The notes beneath the pieces are model-generated. The model saw nothing but the letters and a program-made list of their open reading frames with translations, made no database searches and was not told the origin of the DNA. Below, one piece after another: positions 18,668 through 28,255 of a stretch of 64,000 nucleotides of DNA. Origin of the DNA: Salinibacterium hongtaonis (GTDB taxonomy: Bacteria > Actinomycetota > Actinomycetes > Actinomycetales > Microbacteriaceae); NCBI RefSeq assembly GCF_003065485.1, contig NZ_CP026951.1:2232001-2296000 (forward strand). Reading direction: 5' to 3'. Position numbers and translations under genes: made by a program. Positions within the stretch are counted from its first letter, which is position 1, and each line of letters opens with the position of its first letter.

Positions 18668-19162
18668 CTAGTAGTTGTAGGAGTCCCAGCCTCCGCCGAG
18701 CCCGGCAAAGAACAGCAGCACGAACGGCAGCAACAGCAGCAAGAAGAGCACGGCAAGGCCGATGCCGACATACCCGGTGATGAGGCCCGTGAGCCAGAAG
18801 GGGCGGGCGTACGGCTCGCGCTTCTGGGCGAGGTGGCCGCAAATTACTGCGGCGATAGCCGCGAGGATGCCGATGCCTGCGAACGACAGCACGAGGCCGC
18901 CGATTCCGGCAACCATCGACGCGATGCTGAGGCCTTTGGGCTCCGACGCCGTCGTTGACGCATACGGCGAATACGACTGCTGCGGTGGTGAGGATGCGGG
19001 AGGGGGCGGAGGTGTCGTCTGCGACGACGTGGATGCCGCAGGACTCGGGGCCGCAGGACTCGGGGCCGCAGGACTCGATGCTGGCAGGCGAGGTTCGTCT
19101 GGACTGGGAGCGGACCCTGCGGGTGGCACGGGCGGAACCTCGGAGTTGGAGTTGTCAGTCAT
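18668..19162 (-). CDS. DUF4190-type membrane protein, copy 1
   Basis: A 164 aa protein of unknown function. Residues 1-75 are Pro/Ser/Ala-rich and presumably disordered; two hydrophobic segments flank a short loop AQKREPYARPFWLTG, the DUF4190-like arrangement. The ATG at 19162 follows AAAGGAA; a longer frame to 19240 lacks a ribosome site. It is a tandem paralogue of the next gene (shared SEPK, loop KREP-AR-FWLTG and C-terminal Tyr/Asn/Gly ending). The proline region carries a 15-bp tandem repeat. Confidence 0.78.
   Translation of the reverse strand: MTDNSNSEVPPVPPAGSAPSPDEPRLPASSPAAPSPAAPSPAASTSSQTTPPPPPASSPPQQSYSPYASTTASEPKGLSIASMVAGIGGLVLSFAGIGILAAIAAVICGHLAQKREPYARPFWLTGLITGYVGIGLAVLFLLLLLPFVLLFFAGLGGGWDSYNY
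19036..19080. repeat. 15-bp tandem repeat, three units, in the DUF4190 gene
   Basis: CCGCAGGACTCGGGG occurs at 19036-19050 and 19051-19065, with a third copy differing only at its end (19066-19080). It encodes Pro-Ala-Ala-Pro-Ser style repeats in the N-terminal tail. Confidence 0.9.
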
Positions 19163-19244
19163 CAGAGTTCCTTTCAGTTCCATTACGTCACGAGCTGTGC
19201 CGGTGGTGCACTGCGGCCGGCCTTGGGCCGACCGCAGCAATCTG

Positions 19245-19706
19245 TTAGAAGTTGGAGTAGCTGGAGTAGCCGCTGTTAGCGGCCGCGACGATGAAGATAA
19301 TCCAGAACACGAACACGAGAATCATCGCGGCGATTCCGACCCAGCCGGTGATGATGCCGGTGAGCCAGAATCCCCGAGCCGCCGGTTCGCGCTTGCGACC
19401 CATGTAGCCGAGCACGAGCGCCGCGATCGACGCAAGACCGAAATAGCCGAAGCTGATTACGCCGACGATTCCGGCGATCATCGAAATGATGCTCAGAACC
19501 TTGGGCTCCGAGGGAGCCGTCGGTGCCGATGCGTAGGGGTTTGCGGGGGCTTCTGAGCCCGTCGTAGCGGCACCATAGGGGCTGGCCGGCGGAGCAGGCG
19601 GCACAGGCGGTGCTGGCGGCATAGGTGCCGACGTGGGCTCGGCGCTGGGCACCGGGGTGGGCTCAGAGATCGAATCTGAGTTAGAGGGAGGGGTGGGATC
19701 TGACAT
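19245..19706 (-). CDS. DUF4190-type membrane protein, copy 2
   Basis: A 153 aa protein of unknown function, paralogous to the gene 82 bp downstream. It has a Pro/Ala/Ser-rich N-terminus (1-67), then SEPKVLSIISMIAGIVG, the loop MGRKREPAARGFWLTG and a second hydrophobic hairpin, ending in a Ser/Tyr-rich tail. It lies downstream of a 71-bp nested inverted repeat. Confidence 0.78.
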   Translation of the reverse strand: MSDPTPPSNSDSISEPTPVPSAEPTSAPMPPAPPVPPAPPASPYGAATTGSEAPANPYASAPTAPSEPKVLSIISMIAGIVGVISFGYFGLASIAALVLGYMGRKREPAARGFWLTGIITGWVGIAAMILVFVFWIIFIVAAANSGYSSYSNF

Positions 19707-19718
19707 GCGGCTGGCTCC

Positions 19719-19789
19719 TTAGTCGCGAATTGACATATTGCGCTGCCCATCGTGGCAGCGCCAAAAATAGGTGTCAATCGCGCGACTAA
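19719..19789. other. 71-bp nested inverted repeat between tsaD and the DUF4190 gene
   Basis: Three symmetric arm pairs share one centre: TTAGTCGCG/CGCGACTAA (19719-19727, 19781-19789), ATTGACA/TGTCAAT (19729-19735, 19772-19778) and GCGCTGCC/GGCAGCGC (19740-19747, 19754-19761) with a CATCGT loop. The innermost hairpin could terminate tsaD, but there is no U tract and the outer arms exceed what a terminator needs. Confidence 0.7.
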
Positions 19790-19794
19790 CCAAG

Positions 19795-20901
19795 CTACGC
19801 CTGAATGTCTGTAACCGGGAGGGTGGAATCCGCGCCGAACCCGAGCCCGGATGGCGCCCTGCCCGCCGCGACGAGCTGGGCACCGAGGGCCGCGATCATG
19901 GCGCCGTTGTCTGTGCACAGCGAAAGGGGCGGAATGCGCAGAGCCACTCCCGCCGCCGCGCAGCGCTCCTCCGCAAGCTGTCGCACCCTGGCATTTGCCA
20001 CGACACCGCCCCCCAGCAACAACCGAGGCACTCCCAGCTCACGGCAGGCCTTGACCGCCTTGGTGATCAACACATCCGCTACGGCCTCCCTAAAGCTGGC
20101 CGCAACATCCGCCACAGGAACCTCTTGGCCGGAATCGCGGCACTGCTCAACCCACCGGGCGACGGCCGTCTTGAGGCCAGAGAAGGAGAAGTCGTAGCGA
20201 TGCTTCTCCATGTCCTTGGGCAGGCTCAGCCCCCGCGGAAAGCGAATCGCGTTCGGATCACCGTTGACGGCAACGGCATCGATCTGAGGGCCGCCCGGGT
20301 ACGGAAGACCCAGCAGCCGGGCAACCTTGTCAAAGGCCTCGCCCGCCGCATCGTCAATCGTCTCGCCGAGCAGTTCGACGTCGTCGACCAGATCGCGAAC
20401 GAGAAGAAGCGATGTGTGTCCGCCCGAAACAAGGAGGGCGATCGTGGGGTATTCAAAAGCAGTATCGGCAGAATCACCCGCGCGCGTCTGGCCAGAAAGA
20501 TCGCCGCTCAGGATGTCCGCGCCCACATGGCCGACCAGGTGGTTGACCGCGTAGAGCGGCTTGTCGAGCGATATCGCGAGGGCCTTGGCGGCGCCAACCC
20601 CCACCATGAGCGCACCGGAGAGGCCAGGGCCACTGGTGACGGCGATCGCATCGAGATCATGGAGATCGACCTGGGCCTCGGCGAGCGCGGCCTTGAGCGT
20701 TGGCGTGAGCGCTTCGAGGTGCGCGCGCGCCGCAATTTCGGGCACAACTCCGCCGTAGCGAGCATGCTCATCCATCGACGATGCGATCACATTGGCCAGC
20801 AACGTTGTGCCCCGCACAATTCCCACGCCGGTCTCGTCGCAGCTCGTCTCGATGCCCAGCACGAGCGGCTCGCGCGGGCTTGTCAGTGAATCAATGGTCA
20901 T
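19795..20901 (-). CDS. tsaD: tRNA N6-threonylcarbamoyladenosine transferase TsaD
   Basis: Transfers threonylcarbamoyl to A37 of ANN-decoding tRNAs with TsaB and TsaE. From the ATG at 20901 it is 368 aa: [10 protein letters not shown] (16-25), metal-binding HxxxH (H121 and H125 in NHLVGH), [20 protein letters not shown], and [11 protein letters not shown]. The start overlaps the end of rimI by 11 bp; a longer frame to 20940 is unlikely. It is the last gene of the glmS-to-tsaD operon. Confidence 0.95.
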   Translation of the reverse strand: MTIDSLTSPREPLVLGIETSCDETGVGIVRGTTLLANVIASSMDEHARYGGVVPEIAARAHLEALTPTLKAALAEAQVDLHDLDAIAVTSGPGLSGALMVGVGAAKALAISLDKPLYAVNHLVGHVGADILSGDLSGQTRAGDSADTAFEYPTIALLVSGGHTSLLLVRDLVDDVELLGETIDDAAGEAFDKVARLLGLPYPGGPQIDAVAVNGDPNAIRFPRGLSLPKDMEKHRYDFSFSGLKTAVARWVEQCRDSGQEVPVADVAASFREAVADVLITKAVKACRELGVPRLLLGGGVVANARVRQLAEERCAAAGVALRIPPLSLCTDNGAMIAALGAQLVAAGRAPSGLGFGADSTLPVTDIQA

Positions 20902-21391
20902 GGTCGACTCCGATCGCAGGGGATGCTCGCGGCGCTTCAAGCGCGTGTCGCATTACGACGGCATCCACCCCATCTGGTTGGTAATAGCGGGGGCGAACGG
21001 CGATGGCCTCAAACCCCAGCTGCTCATAGAGCGCCTGCGCACCCGGGTTGTCCGCGCGCACCTCGAGGAACACCTCGCGGGCACCGCGCTGGCGCGCCTC
21101 TGTGATCATCTGCAGCATCATCGCGCGCCCGAGGCCTTTGCGGCGGGCACTCGCCGCAACCGCAATGGTTTGGATGTCGGCCTGGATGCCGCCGCGCGGG
21201 GCGAGAAGCCCCGAATAGCCCTCGATCGCGTTGCCGTCTTCGGCGATGGCCACGAGGTAGTAGGTATGGGGATTATCGAGCTCGGACGCCATCGCCCGCG
21301 CCGACCACGCATCGCTGCCGAATGTTGAGGACTCGATCTCCATGATGGCGTCGAGGTCGTCAAGACTCGCCCTGCGCATGAGCCAGGCCAT
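20891..21391 (-). CDS. rimI: Ribosomal protein S18 alanine N-acetyltransferase-like GNAT RimI
   Basis: GNAT acetyltransferase placed between tsaB and tsaD, as in many bacteria. The 166 aa protein shows the acetyl-CoA loop in [17 protein letters not shown] and the RimI-like [20 protein letters not shown] segment. Its ATG overlaps the tsaB stop by one base (TGATG). S18 as substrate is inferred from family and position. It ends in an unusual Asp/His tail within the overlap with tsaD. Confidence 0.9.
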   Translation of the reverse strand: MAWLMRRASLDDLDAIMEIESSTFGSDAWSARAMASELDNPHTYYLVAIAEDGNAIEGYSGLLAPRGGIQADIQTIAVAASARRKGLGRAMMLQMITEARQRGAREVFLEVRADNPGAQALYEQLGFEAIAVRPRYYQPDGVDAVVMRHALEAPRASPAIGVDHDH

Positions 21392-22023
21392 CAGCTGACG
21401 CGCTTCGGCCCGCTCGACAGGGTCACGTCGGGGGAGCGCAGATAGAGCGGCTCGCGGCCGGCAAACGGACGACCGTGAAAGAACATGGTCTCGGCGAGCA
21501 TGCCGAGATCGCCGGCGGAGACCTCCGTGGCGTCGAGGCGAACATGATCGGCGAACCCGGGTACGGCGGCGGCGAGCCCTTCGGGGGAGACGAGCCCGGG
21601 GGCGGCGGAGCGCACGGGCAGCCCTGCATCGTCAGCCCCTGAATACGCGGACCAGTAAACCTCTTTGCGGCGCGCATCCGTGACCACCAGAAGCGGGCCA
21701 TGACCGCCTCTCGCGTAATGGCCGAACGCGAGCGCATCGTGACTGACGACACGAACGGCGGGCTTGTCCGCCCCCAGCGCGAAGGCCTGCCCGGCGGCGA
21801 TGCCAACGCGAAGCCCAGTGAACGGCCCCGGTCCCATCCCCACGGCGACACCGGATAGAGCGGTTACCGACACCTCAGCATCGGCTAGGCAGCGGGCAAT
21901 CAGCTCCCCAATGACCTCGGCATGGCGGCGAGTATCGGCCTCGGAGTGCTCGACGATGACGCCACGCTCCCGGTCGACGACGGCAACACTCGTACCGGCA
22001 GACGTATCGATAGAGAGCAGCAT
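21391..22023 (-). CDS. tsaB: tRNA threonylcarbamoyladenosine biosynthesis protein TsaB
   Basis: Non-catalytic partner of TsaD in t6A synthesis. The 210 aa protein shows LSIDTSAGTSVAVVD, the HAE segment, and the conserved GVAVGMGPGPFTGLRVGIA. Its start overlaps the tsaE stop by one base, and its stop overlaps the rimI start. Confidence 0.93.
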   Translation of the reverse strand: MLLSIDTSAGTSVAVVDRERGVIVEHSEADTRRHAEVIGELIARCLADAEVSVTALSGVAVGMGPGPFTGLRVGIAAGQAFALGADKPAVRVVSHDALAFGHYARGGHGPLLVVTDARRKEVYWSAYSGADDAGLPVRSAAPGLVSPEGLAAAVPGFADHVRLDATEVSAGDLGMLAETMFFHGRPFAGREPLYLRSPDVTLSSGPKRVS

Positions 22024-22499
22024 CAGTCCAGCCTAATGTCCGCCCAGCGATGGCCATGGCCCGTGACGGTGACCTGGCGAGGCTCGACGCCTTCCTCGGA
22101 CTCAACACCACCGACAGGGCGCACGATGCCGATCTCCAGCCATTCGTCGACAACCGCGTCAAGCATCCCCGCCGCCCATTCGACCACGACGATTGAGCCC
22201 TCGAAGTCGATGTCGAGATCGTCAAGCTCAGCCGGATTGCCCATGCGGTACGCGTCAACGTGAACGAGCGGGGCACCACCCGCTGGGCGCGGATGGGTTC
22301 GAGCCAAGACAAAAGTGGGGCTCGTCACGGCGCCGCGCACGCCGAGAGCCTGCCCCAGTCCGCGCGTGAAGGTTGTCTTGCCCGCGCCGAGTTCACCGTT
22401 GAGGGCCACGACATCGCCGGCTCGCAGCTCGCGCGCGACGCGAGCACCGAACTCCTCCATGGCCTCGGGGGTGTCGATCGTGAACGAGTTCTCGCTCAT
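22023..22499 (-). CDS. tsaE: tRNA threonylcarbamoyladenosine biosynthesis ATPase TsaE
   Basis: P-loop ATPase that activates the TsaBD complex. From the ATG at 22499 it is 158 aa: Walker A LNGELGAGKTTFTRGL (about 35-50), SPTF, HVDAYR and the VVVEWAAGM segment. The start overlaps the alr stop (ATGA). A longer frame to 22577 lies inside alr and is rejected. Confidence 0.93.
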   Translation of the reverse strand: MSENSFTIDTPEAMEEFGARVARELRAGDVVALNGELGAGKTTFTRGLGQALGVRGAVTSPTFVLARTHPRPAGGAPLVHVDAYRMGNPAELDDLDIDFEGSIVVVEWAAGMLDAVVDEWLEIGIVRPVGGVESEEGVEPRQVTVTGHGHRWADIRLD

Positions 22500-23596
22500 G
22501 GGCGAAAGCTCCTCACGATCCGCCCGCCGAGACGGGTGACGATCTCGTAATTGATCGTGTCGCAGGCGAGGGCCCACTCATCGGCAGACGGCACCCCATC
22601 CGCCGGGTCTCCGAACAGCACTGCCTCGTCGTCGATTGACGCCTCGACCGTGCCGAGGTCGACGACAAACTGATCCATTGCGATGCGCCCCGCGATCGGG
22701 CACACAACCCCGTTAACCCACACCGCGCCAGTGCCGGAGGCATGGCGGGGAATTCCGTCGGCGTACCCGAGGGGAATGAGCGCGAGCGTCGTCTCCTTTG
22801 CCGTGCGATAGCTGAGCCCGTAGGACACACCGGAGCCAGCCGGCACCCGCTTAACTGCGGCGATGCGAGCGGTCAGCCTCATCGCAGGTTCAAGTGCGAG
22901 ATCGGCAGAACTGCGGTCCTCGAAGGGCGAGAGTCCATAGATTCCGATGCCGAGGCGCACGAGGTTATAGCGGGCTTCGGGCAGGTCGATGGCACCAGCG
23001 GTCGCGGCAATATGCAGCAACTCAGGCCTTAGCCCCGCATCCCGCGCGGCGGCAATTGCCTCGTCGAAGACGGCAACCTGATCCAAGTCGCTCGCTCGAC
23101 CGGCGTTGGCCAGATGACTGAACATTCCGACGACGCGGATGCGCCCGCTCTTCTCCAGCTCCGCCGCCCTGGCAAAAACGGCGGCCCAGTGGGCACGCTC
23201 GACGCCGTTGCGACTCAGCCCTGTATCAACCTTGAGGTGCACTCGAGCGAAGCCGGCATCTGCAACCCTGTCGAGCTGGGCGAGGTAGCTCACACCGAGA
23301 TCGATGCGCTCCGCCACAGCCTGCGAGAAATCCTGTTCGGGATCATGCAGCCACGCGAGGATCGGAGCGTCGAGGCCTGCTCGGCGCAGAGCGAGACCCT
23401 CGGAGATGTCGGCAACGCCGAGCCAGTCGGCGCCTCCGGCGATGGCCGCGCGCGCACTCTCGACGGCGCCGTGACCGTAGGCCTGCGCCTTGACCACCGC
23501 CATCGTGTGCTGCGTGCCGACAACATTTCGCAGATGCTCGACGTTGCGAGTTATGGCGCCGAGCGACACGGAGAGATTGCGCAGTGCGCCGGTCAT
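22496..23596 (-). CDS. alr: Alanine racemase
   Basis: Makes D-alanine for peptidoglycan. The 366 aa fold-type III PLP enzyme carries PLP lysine K36 in AVVKAQAYGHG (usual motif AVVKANAYGHG, so Asn is replaced by Gln), FSHLANAG, IGIYGLSP, catalytic tyrosine in VSYGLSYRT, and AMDQFVVDLG. Its start overlaps the acpS stop (ATGA) and its stop overlaps the tsaE start. Confidence 0.95.
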   Translation of the reverse strand: MTGALRNLSVSLGAITRNVEHLRNVVGTQHTMAVVKAQAYGHGAVESARAAIAGGADWLGVADISEGLALRRAGLDAPILAWLHDPEQDFSQAVAERIDLGVSYLAQLDRVADAGFARVHLKVDTGLSRNGVERAHWAAVFARAAELEKSGRIRVVGMFSHLANAGRASDLDQVAVFDEAIAAARDAGLRPELLHIAATAGAIDLPEARYNLVRLGIGIYGLSPFEDRSSADLALEPAMRLTARIAAVKRVPAGSGVSYGLSYRTAKETTLALIPLGYADGIPRHASGTGAVWVNGVVCPIAGRIAMDQFVVDLGTVEASIDDEAVLFGDPADGVPSADEWALACDTINYEIVTRLGGRIVRSFRP

Positions 23597-23966
23597 TCGG
23601 GCGCACCTTCGGCGATCACATACGCGGTCGCCACTCCCCCATCGTGACTCATCGACAGGTGGAGCCGCGTAATTCCCCGCGCCGCCACAACATCCGCAAT
23701 CGCGCCATCAAGCTCGAAGGACGGGTTCCGCAGCTCGTTGGAGACGACGCGCACGTCGTGCCAGCGCATTCCTGCCGAGTCGCCAATCGCCTTGATGAGC
23801 GCCTCTTTGGCCGCGAAACGCGCCGCGAGCGACCGGAGCGGCCGCTGGCGGCCCCCGCAAACTGTTCGCTCTCAGCGAACAGGCGGTCGAGCAGTCGCGG
23901 TGTGCGGCTAGCTGCGCGCTCGAATCGTGCAAGATCTACCAGATCTACGCCGACACCGATGATCAT
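23593..23966 (-). pseudogene. acpS: Holo-ACP synthase, frameshifted
   Basis: Enzyme that attaches phosphopantetheine to acyl carrier protein. Frame 1 gives MIIGVGVDLVDLARFERAAS to LLDRLFAESEQFAG; the rest, PLRSLAARFAAKEALIKAIG to LSMSHDGGVATAYVIAEGAPE (motif shown in parts), is in another frame. The break coincides with a five-G run (minus strand, 23856-23852); one more G would restore a continuous 124 aa AcpS. The stop overlaps alr (ATGA). All family motifs are otherwise intact, so a sequencing error or very recent mutation is likely. Confidence 0.85.
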
Positions 23967-23973
23967 GAGTGAC

Positions 23974-25830
23974 CTATTCGACCGTCACCGATTTAGCGAG
24001 GTTACGCGGCTGGTCGACATCGAGGCCCTTGGCCGAAGCAAGCTCAAGAGCGAAGATCTGCAACGGAATGACCGCGAGCAACGGCTCGATCAGCGTCGAA
24101 GCCAGCGGAATTGGAATAACGACGTCGGCGTAGGGCAGAACGGCCGCATCACCCTGCTCTGCGATGGCCAGGATGCGGGCACCGCGGGCGCGAATCTCCT
24201 GGATGTTCGAGACAACCTTCTTGTGCAGCGAGTTCGGATCGCGAGGGCTCGGGACGACAACGAAGACCGGGATCCCCGGCTCGATGAGGGCGATCGGCCC
24301 ATGCTTGAGCTCGCCAGCGGCGAAGCCTTCCGCGTGAATGTAGGCGATCTCCTTGAGTTTGAGGGCGCCCTCCAGCGCGACCGGATATCCGGCGTGGCGA
24401 CCCAGGAAGAGAACGGATCGAGTGTCGGCCATCCAGCCAGCAAGCTGCTTGATGGAGTCGTGCTGCTCCAGAACGGTCGCCATCTTGTCAGGGAGCGCGT
24501 TGAGCTCCGTGACGATTTCGGCGACTTCGTCCTTCGACAAGGTGCCGCGAACGACAGCAAGGTGAAGGCCAAAAAGGTATAGGGCAATAACCTGGGCGAC
24601 GAACGCCTTGGTCGACGCCACCGCTACCTCGGGGCCGGCGTGGGTGTAGACCACAGCGTCAGACTCTCGCGGAATGGTTGCGCCCTGCGTGTTGCAGATG
24701 GACAGCGTGCGGGCGCCGTTTTCGCGCGCATACTTGACCGCCATGAGGGTGTCCATGGTCTCGCCGGACTGGCTCGTGGAGACCACAAGCGTGTTGGGGG
24801 TGAGAATCGGGTCGCGGTAACGGAACTCGTGCGACAGCTCGACCTCCACGGGGACCCTTGTCCACTTTTCGATCGCGTACTTGGCCTGCATGCCGGTGAA
24901 GTTCGCGGTGCCGGCACCCACGATCACGATGCGGTCAATCGATCGCAGAGCGTCGTCGCCAATGGAATCAAGCTCGCTCAGATGAACGCTGCCGTCGGCA
25001 ACGCGGCCGAGAAGAGTCTTGGCAACGGCCTCGGGCTCCTCGCTGATCTCCTTGGCCATAAAGCTCGACCATCCGCCCTTTTCGGCGGCAGACGCATCCC
25101 ACTTGACCTCGAACGACGTGGTGTCGACGAGATTGCCATCAAAATCGGTGACCGTCACGGCGTCGGGAGTGATGATCGCGAGCTGGTCCTGACCGATCTC
25201 CATCGCGCGGTGTGTGTGCTCGATAAAGGCGGCGACATCAGAACCGAGAAAGTTCTCCCCATCGCCGAGCCCGATCACGAGCGGCGAGTTGCGGCGAGCG
25301 CCCACGACAACACCGGGCTCGTCCTCGTGCATGACGAGAAGAGTGAATGCGCCGTGCAGGCGGTTGACCACGGCCCGAAGCGCCTCGGCAAGGCTGCCCG
25401 CTTCGCGGTATGCGCGGCCAACGAGCAGCGCGGCGACCTCACTGTCGGTCTCGCTCAGGAACACCGTCTCGGGGTCCTCGTCGATGAGCTCCTGCTTGAG
25501 CTCGGCAAAGTTCTCGATAATTCCGTTGTGGATGAGGGCGAGCTTGCCGCCATCTCCCAGATGCGGATGCGCGTTCGTGTCGTTGGGGGCGCCATGCGTC
25601 GCCCAGCGGGTGTGGCCGATGCCGGTGCGGCCATTGGCGATGGGGTTCGACTCGAGCTCGTCGGCAAGCTTCTGCAGCTTGCCCGCCTTCTTGCGCGTAT
25701 CCAGGCGACCTTCTGTGTCAATCACCGCGATCCCGGCAGAATCGTAACCACGGTATTCGAGGCGGCGAAGGCCGCCCATGAGTACCTCAACGCTCTTATC
25801 GTTACCGACGTAACCCACGATTCCACACAT
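23974..25830 (-). CDS. glmS: Glutamine-fructose-6-phosphate aminotransferase (isomerising)
   Basis: First enzyme of UDP-GlcNAc synthesis. From the ATG at 25830 it is 618 aa and begins MCGIVGYVG, so the catalytic cysteine is residue 2 after Met removal. The glutaminase domain (to about 220) has HTRWATHG; two SIS domains follow (STSQSGETMDT; LGRHAGYPVALEGALKLKE). The ending KSVTVE is typical. Ten extra upstream codons would bury the N-terminal cysteine and are rejected. First gene of the operon with acpS and alr; no glmS ribozyme is seen. Confidence 0.96.
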   Translation of the reverse strand: MCGIVGYVGNDKSVEVLMGGLRRLEYRGYDSAGIAVIDTEGRLDTRKKAGKLQKLADELESNPIANGRTGIGHTRWATHGAPNDTNAHPHLGDGGKLALIHNGIIENFAELKQELIDEDPETVFLSETDSEVAALLVGRAYREAGSLAEALRAVVNRLHGAFTLLVMHEDEPGVVVGARRNSPLVIGLGDGENFLGSDVAAFIEHTHRAMEIGQDQLAIITPDAVTVTDFDGNLVDTTSFEVKWDASAAEKGGWSSFMAKEISEEPEAVAKTLLGRVADGSVHLSELDSIGDDALRSIDRIVIVGAGTANFTGMQAKYAIEKWTRVPVEVELSHEFRYRDPILTPNTLVVSTSQSGETMDTLMAVKYARENGARTLSICNTQGATIPRESDAVVYTHAGPEVAVASTKAFVAQVIALYLFGLHLAVVRGTLSKDEVAEIVTELNALPDKMATVLEQHDSIKQLAGWMADTRSVLFLGRHAGYPVALEGALKLKEIAYIHAEGFAAGELKHGPIALIEPGIPVFVVVPSPRDPNSLHKKVVSNIQEIRARGARILAIAEQGDAAVLPYADVVIPIPLASTLIEPLLAVIPLQIFALELASAKGLDVDQPRNLAKSVTVE

Positions 25831-25896
25831 GCGCCCGATTTTACGGCACAGGGGCTGCACAAAAGGCCAGATTGAGCAGCGCTAGGCTTCTGATCG

Positions 25897-26841
25897 ATGT
25901 CCGACCCCACTAATGGCTCCCCCGGAAGCACTCCGTTCGTCGAAATCGAGCGGGCTGCCTGGGCAGACCTGGCCCCAGCGACGCAGCTGCCCCTTGCCCC
26001 CGATGAGCTCACAGGCCTCAGGGGCCTCGGAGACATGCTCGAAATCGACGAGGTTTCTGATGTCTACCTTCCGCTGAGCAGACTCATCAATCTTTATGCG
26101 GTCGGAGCGCAGCAGCTTCATGCCGCAACGAGCGCATTTCTAGGGGAACGCTCCCCCACGACACCCTTTGTCATCGGCGTCGCCGGCTCCGTTGCGGTCG
26201 GCAAGTCCACGATCGCGCGGCTACTGCGGGTCTTACTCGCCCGGTGGGAATCAACCCCCCGCGTGGCCCTGCTCACCACCGACGGCTTTCTGCTGCCCAA
26301 CGCCGAGCTCGAGCGCCGCGGGCTCATGCAGCGCAAGGGTTTTCCGGAATCCTACGATCGCCGGTCGCTGCTTCGCTTCGTCACTCAGGTCAAGAGCGGG
26401 GTCGCCGAGGTTCGCGCTCCCGTCTATTCGCACTTGAGCTACGACATCATTCCCGGGGCAGAGGCCGTCGTTCGCCGCCCCGACATTCTCATCGTCGAGG
26501 GGCTCAACGTTTTGCAGCCGCCCATGGGCAACAAGCTGGCTGTGAGCGACCTCTTCGACTTCAGCATTTATGTGGATGCCCGCACGGCAGACATCGCCCG
26601 CTGGTATGAGGAGCGATTCCTCAAGCTGCAACGCGGGGCATTCACGAACCCAGAGTCGTACTTTCACCGGTACGCAAGCCTCGACGAAGCAGCAGCCAGG
26701 GCCACCGCTGCGGACATCTGGCAGCGCATCAACCTGCCGAACCTCACCGAGAATGTGCGCCCGACTCGGTCACGGGCAACGCTCGTGCTGCGCAAAGACC
26801 CTCAGCACAGGGTTCAGAAGATCCTGCTGCGCAAGATCTGA
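25897..26841 (+). CDS. coaA: Pantothenate kinase type I
   Basis: Phosphorylates pantothenate, the controlling step of CoA synthesis. The 314 aa protein shows Walker [13 protein letters not shown] (94-105), [36 protein letters not shown] and IVEGLNVLQ, all characteristic of bacterial type I CoaA. It is a single-gene unit divergent from glmS and convergent with glmM. Confidence 0.96.
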   Translation: MSDPTNGSPGSTPFVEIERAAWADLAPATQLPLAPDELTGLRGLGDMLEIDEVSDVYLPLSRLINLYAVGAQQLHAATSAFLGERSPTTPFVIGVAGSVAVGKSTIARLLRVLLARWESTPRVALLTTDGFLLPNAELERRGLMQRKGFPESYDRRSLLRFVTQVKSGVAEVRAPVYSHLSYDIIPGAEAVVRRPDILIVEGLNVLQPPMGNKLAVSDLFDFSIYVDARTADIARWYEERFLKLQRGAFTNPESYFHRYASLDEAAARATAADIWQRINLPNLTENVRPTRSRATLVLRKDPQHRVQKILLRKI

Positions 26842-26862
26842 CGCGGGCGCGCGGTCGCTGGC

Positions 26863-28230
26863 TTATGCGGCGAGGTGCTTGCGCACCACGTCGGCTAGCT
26901 CCTGTGCCGCACGCTCGGCGGTCTCGGTGTCTGCCGCCTCGACCATGACGCGAACCATCGGCTCGGTCCCTGACGGACGAAGGAGCACGCGCCCCGTCTC
27001 ACCCAGCTCGGATTCCCACGCGGTGATCGCGACGGCAACCTCCGCGCATTCGGCCAGCTTGGTGCGGTCGACACCGCGCACGTTGATCATGACCTGCGGA
27101 TACACGGTCATCACCGAGGCAAGTTCGGCGAGCGATTTGGTGGTTCTGGCCATCTCTGCCACGAGGTGAAGGCCTGTCAGAATGCCGTCACCGGTCGTCG
27201 CGAAGTCGCTCATGATGACATGGCCAGACTGTTCGCCGCCGAGATTGAGGCCCTTTTCGCTGAGCGCCTCCAAGACGTAACGATCGCCCACCGAGGTGAG
27301 CACCATCTCGATGCCATGCTCCTGCATTGCCAAGCGCAGTCCGAGGTTGCTCATAACCGTCGCGACGAGCGTGTCGTTCTTGAGCAGACCGCGCTCCTTC
27401 ATCGACAGCGCGAGGATCGCCATGATCTGATCGCCGTCGACGATGTTGCCCTCGTGGTCCACGGCCAAGCAGCGGTCGGCGTCGCCGTCGTGAGCAATGC
27501 CGACGTCGGCACCGTGGGCAAGCACGGCCTCGGCGAGACGATCGAGGTGGGTGGACCCCACGCCATCGTTGATGTTGAATCCGTCGGGATCGGCACCGAT
27601 CACGGTGACGCGCGCGCCAGCATCCGTGAAGACCTGGGGAGAGACCCCTGAGGCAGCGCCGTGGGCGCAGTCAAGCACCACGTGGATGCCGTCGAGACGG
27701 TGCGGAAGGCTCGCCAAGAGGTGCAGCACATACCGGTCTTCTGCATCGGCGAATCGGCGGATGCGCCCGACCTCGACACCGGTGGGCGCAAGCTTGCGCT
27801 CGGTGCGGAAGGCATGCTCGATGCGGTCCTCGACCACATCGGGAAGTTTGGTGCCGCCGACGGCGAAAATCTTGATTCCGTTATCGTCGGCGGGGTTGTG
27901 CGAGGCGGAGATCATAAAGCCGAAGTCGGCCTTGATGTCTCCAATAAGAAACGCTGCTGCCGGGGTCGGGATGACGCCGGCGTCAAGCACGTCGACCCCC
28001 GAGCTCGCGAGTCCGGCCGCCACAGCGGAGCTGATGAACTCACCCGAGATCCGGGGGTCACGCGCAATAACGGCGACGGGGCGCCGACCAGAAGCGCGGC
28101 GGCCATCGGCCACCCGCCCCTGTCCGAGTACTACAGCTGCGGATTGAGCAAGCCCGAGAGCTAGCTCCACCGTGAGGTCCTGGTTCGCCAGGCCCCGCAC
28201 GCCATCCGTGCCGAAGAGTCGAGTCGTCAT
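26863..28230 (-). CDS. glmM: Phosphoglucosamine mutase
   Basis: Interconverts glucosamine 6- and 1-phosphate, directly after GlmS in the pathway. From the ATG at 28230 it is 455 aa: [10 protein letters not shown] (4-13), active-site phosphoserine S110 in ISASHNP, metal loop DGDADR and the C-terminal phosphate site [12 protein letters not shown]. The 34-codon upstream open stretch overlaps rpsI and is rejected. It is 25 bp downstream of rpsI, the usual actinobacterial order. Confidence 0.96.
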   Translation of the reverse strand: MTTRLFGTDGVRGLANQDLTVELALGLAQSAAVVLGQGRVADGRRASGRRPVAVIARDPRISGEFISSAVAAGLASSGVDVLDAGVIPTPAAAFLIGDIKADFGFMISASHNPADDNGIKIFAVGGTKLPDVVEDRIEHAFRTERKLAPTGVEVGRIRRFADAEDRYVLHLLASLPHRLDGIHVVLDCAHGAASGVSPQVFTDAGARVTVIGADPDGFNINDGVGSTHLDRLAEAVLAHGADVGIAHDGDADRCLAVDHEGNIVDGDQIMAILALSMKERGLLKNDTLVATVMSNLGLRLAMQEHGIEMVLTSVGDRYVLEALSEKGLNLGGEQSGHVIMSDFATTGDGILTGLHLVAEMARTTKSLAELASVMTVYPQVMINVRGVDRTKLAECAEVAVAITAWESELGETGRVLLRPSGTEPMVRVMVEAADTETAERAAQELADVVRKHLAA

Positions 28231-28255
28231 CCTCGTCGCCGTTATGAAGCGCTGA

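Noticed and set aside
23584-24582. A 332-codon plus-strand open frame across acpS and glmS
   Set aside because: Antisense shadow; it does not explain the acpS break, which is fully accounted for by one base.
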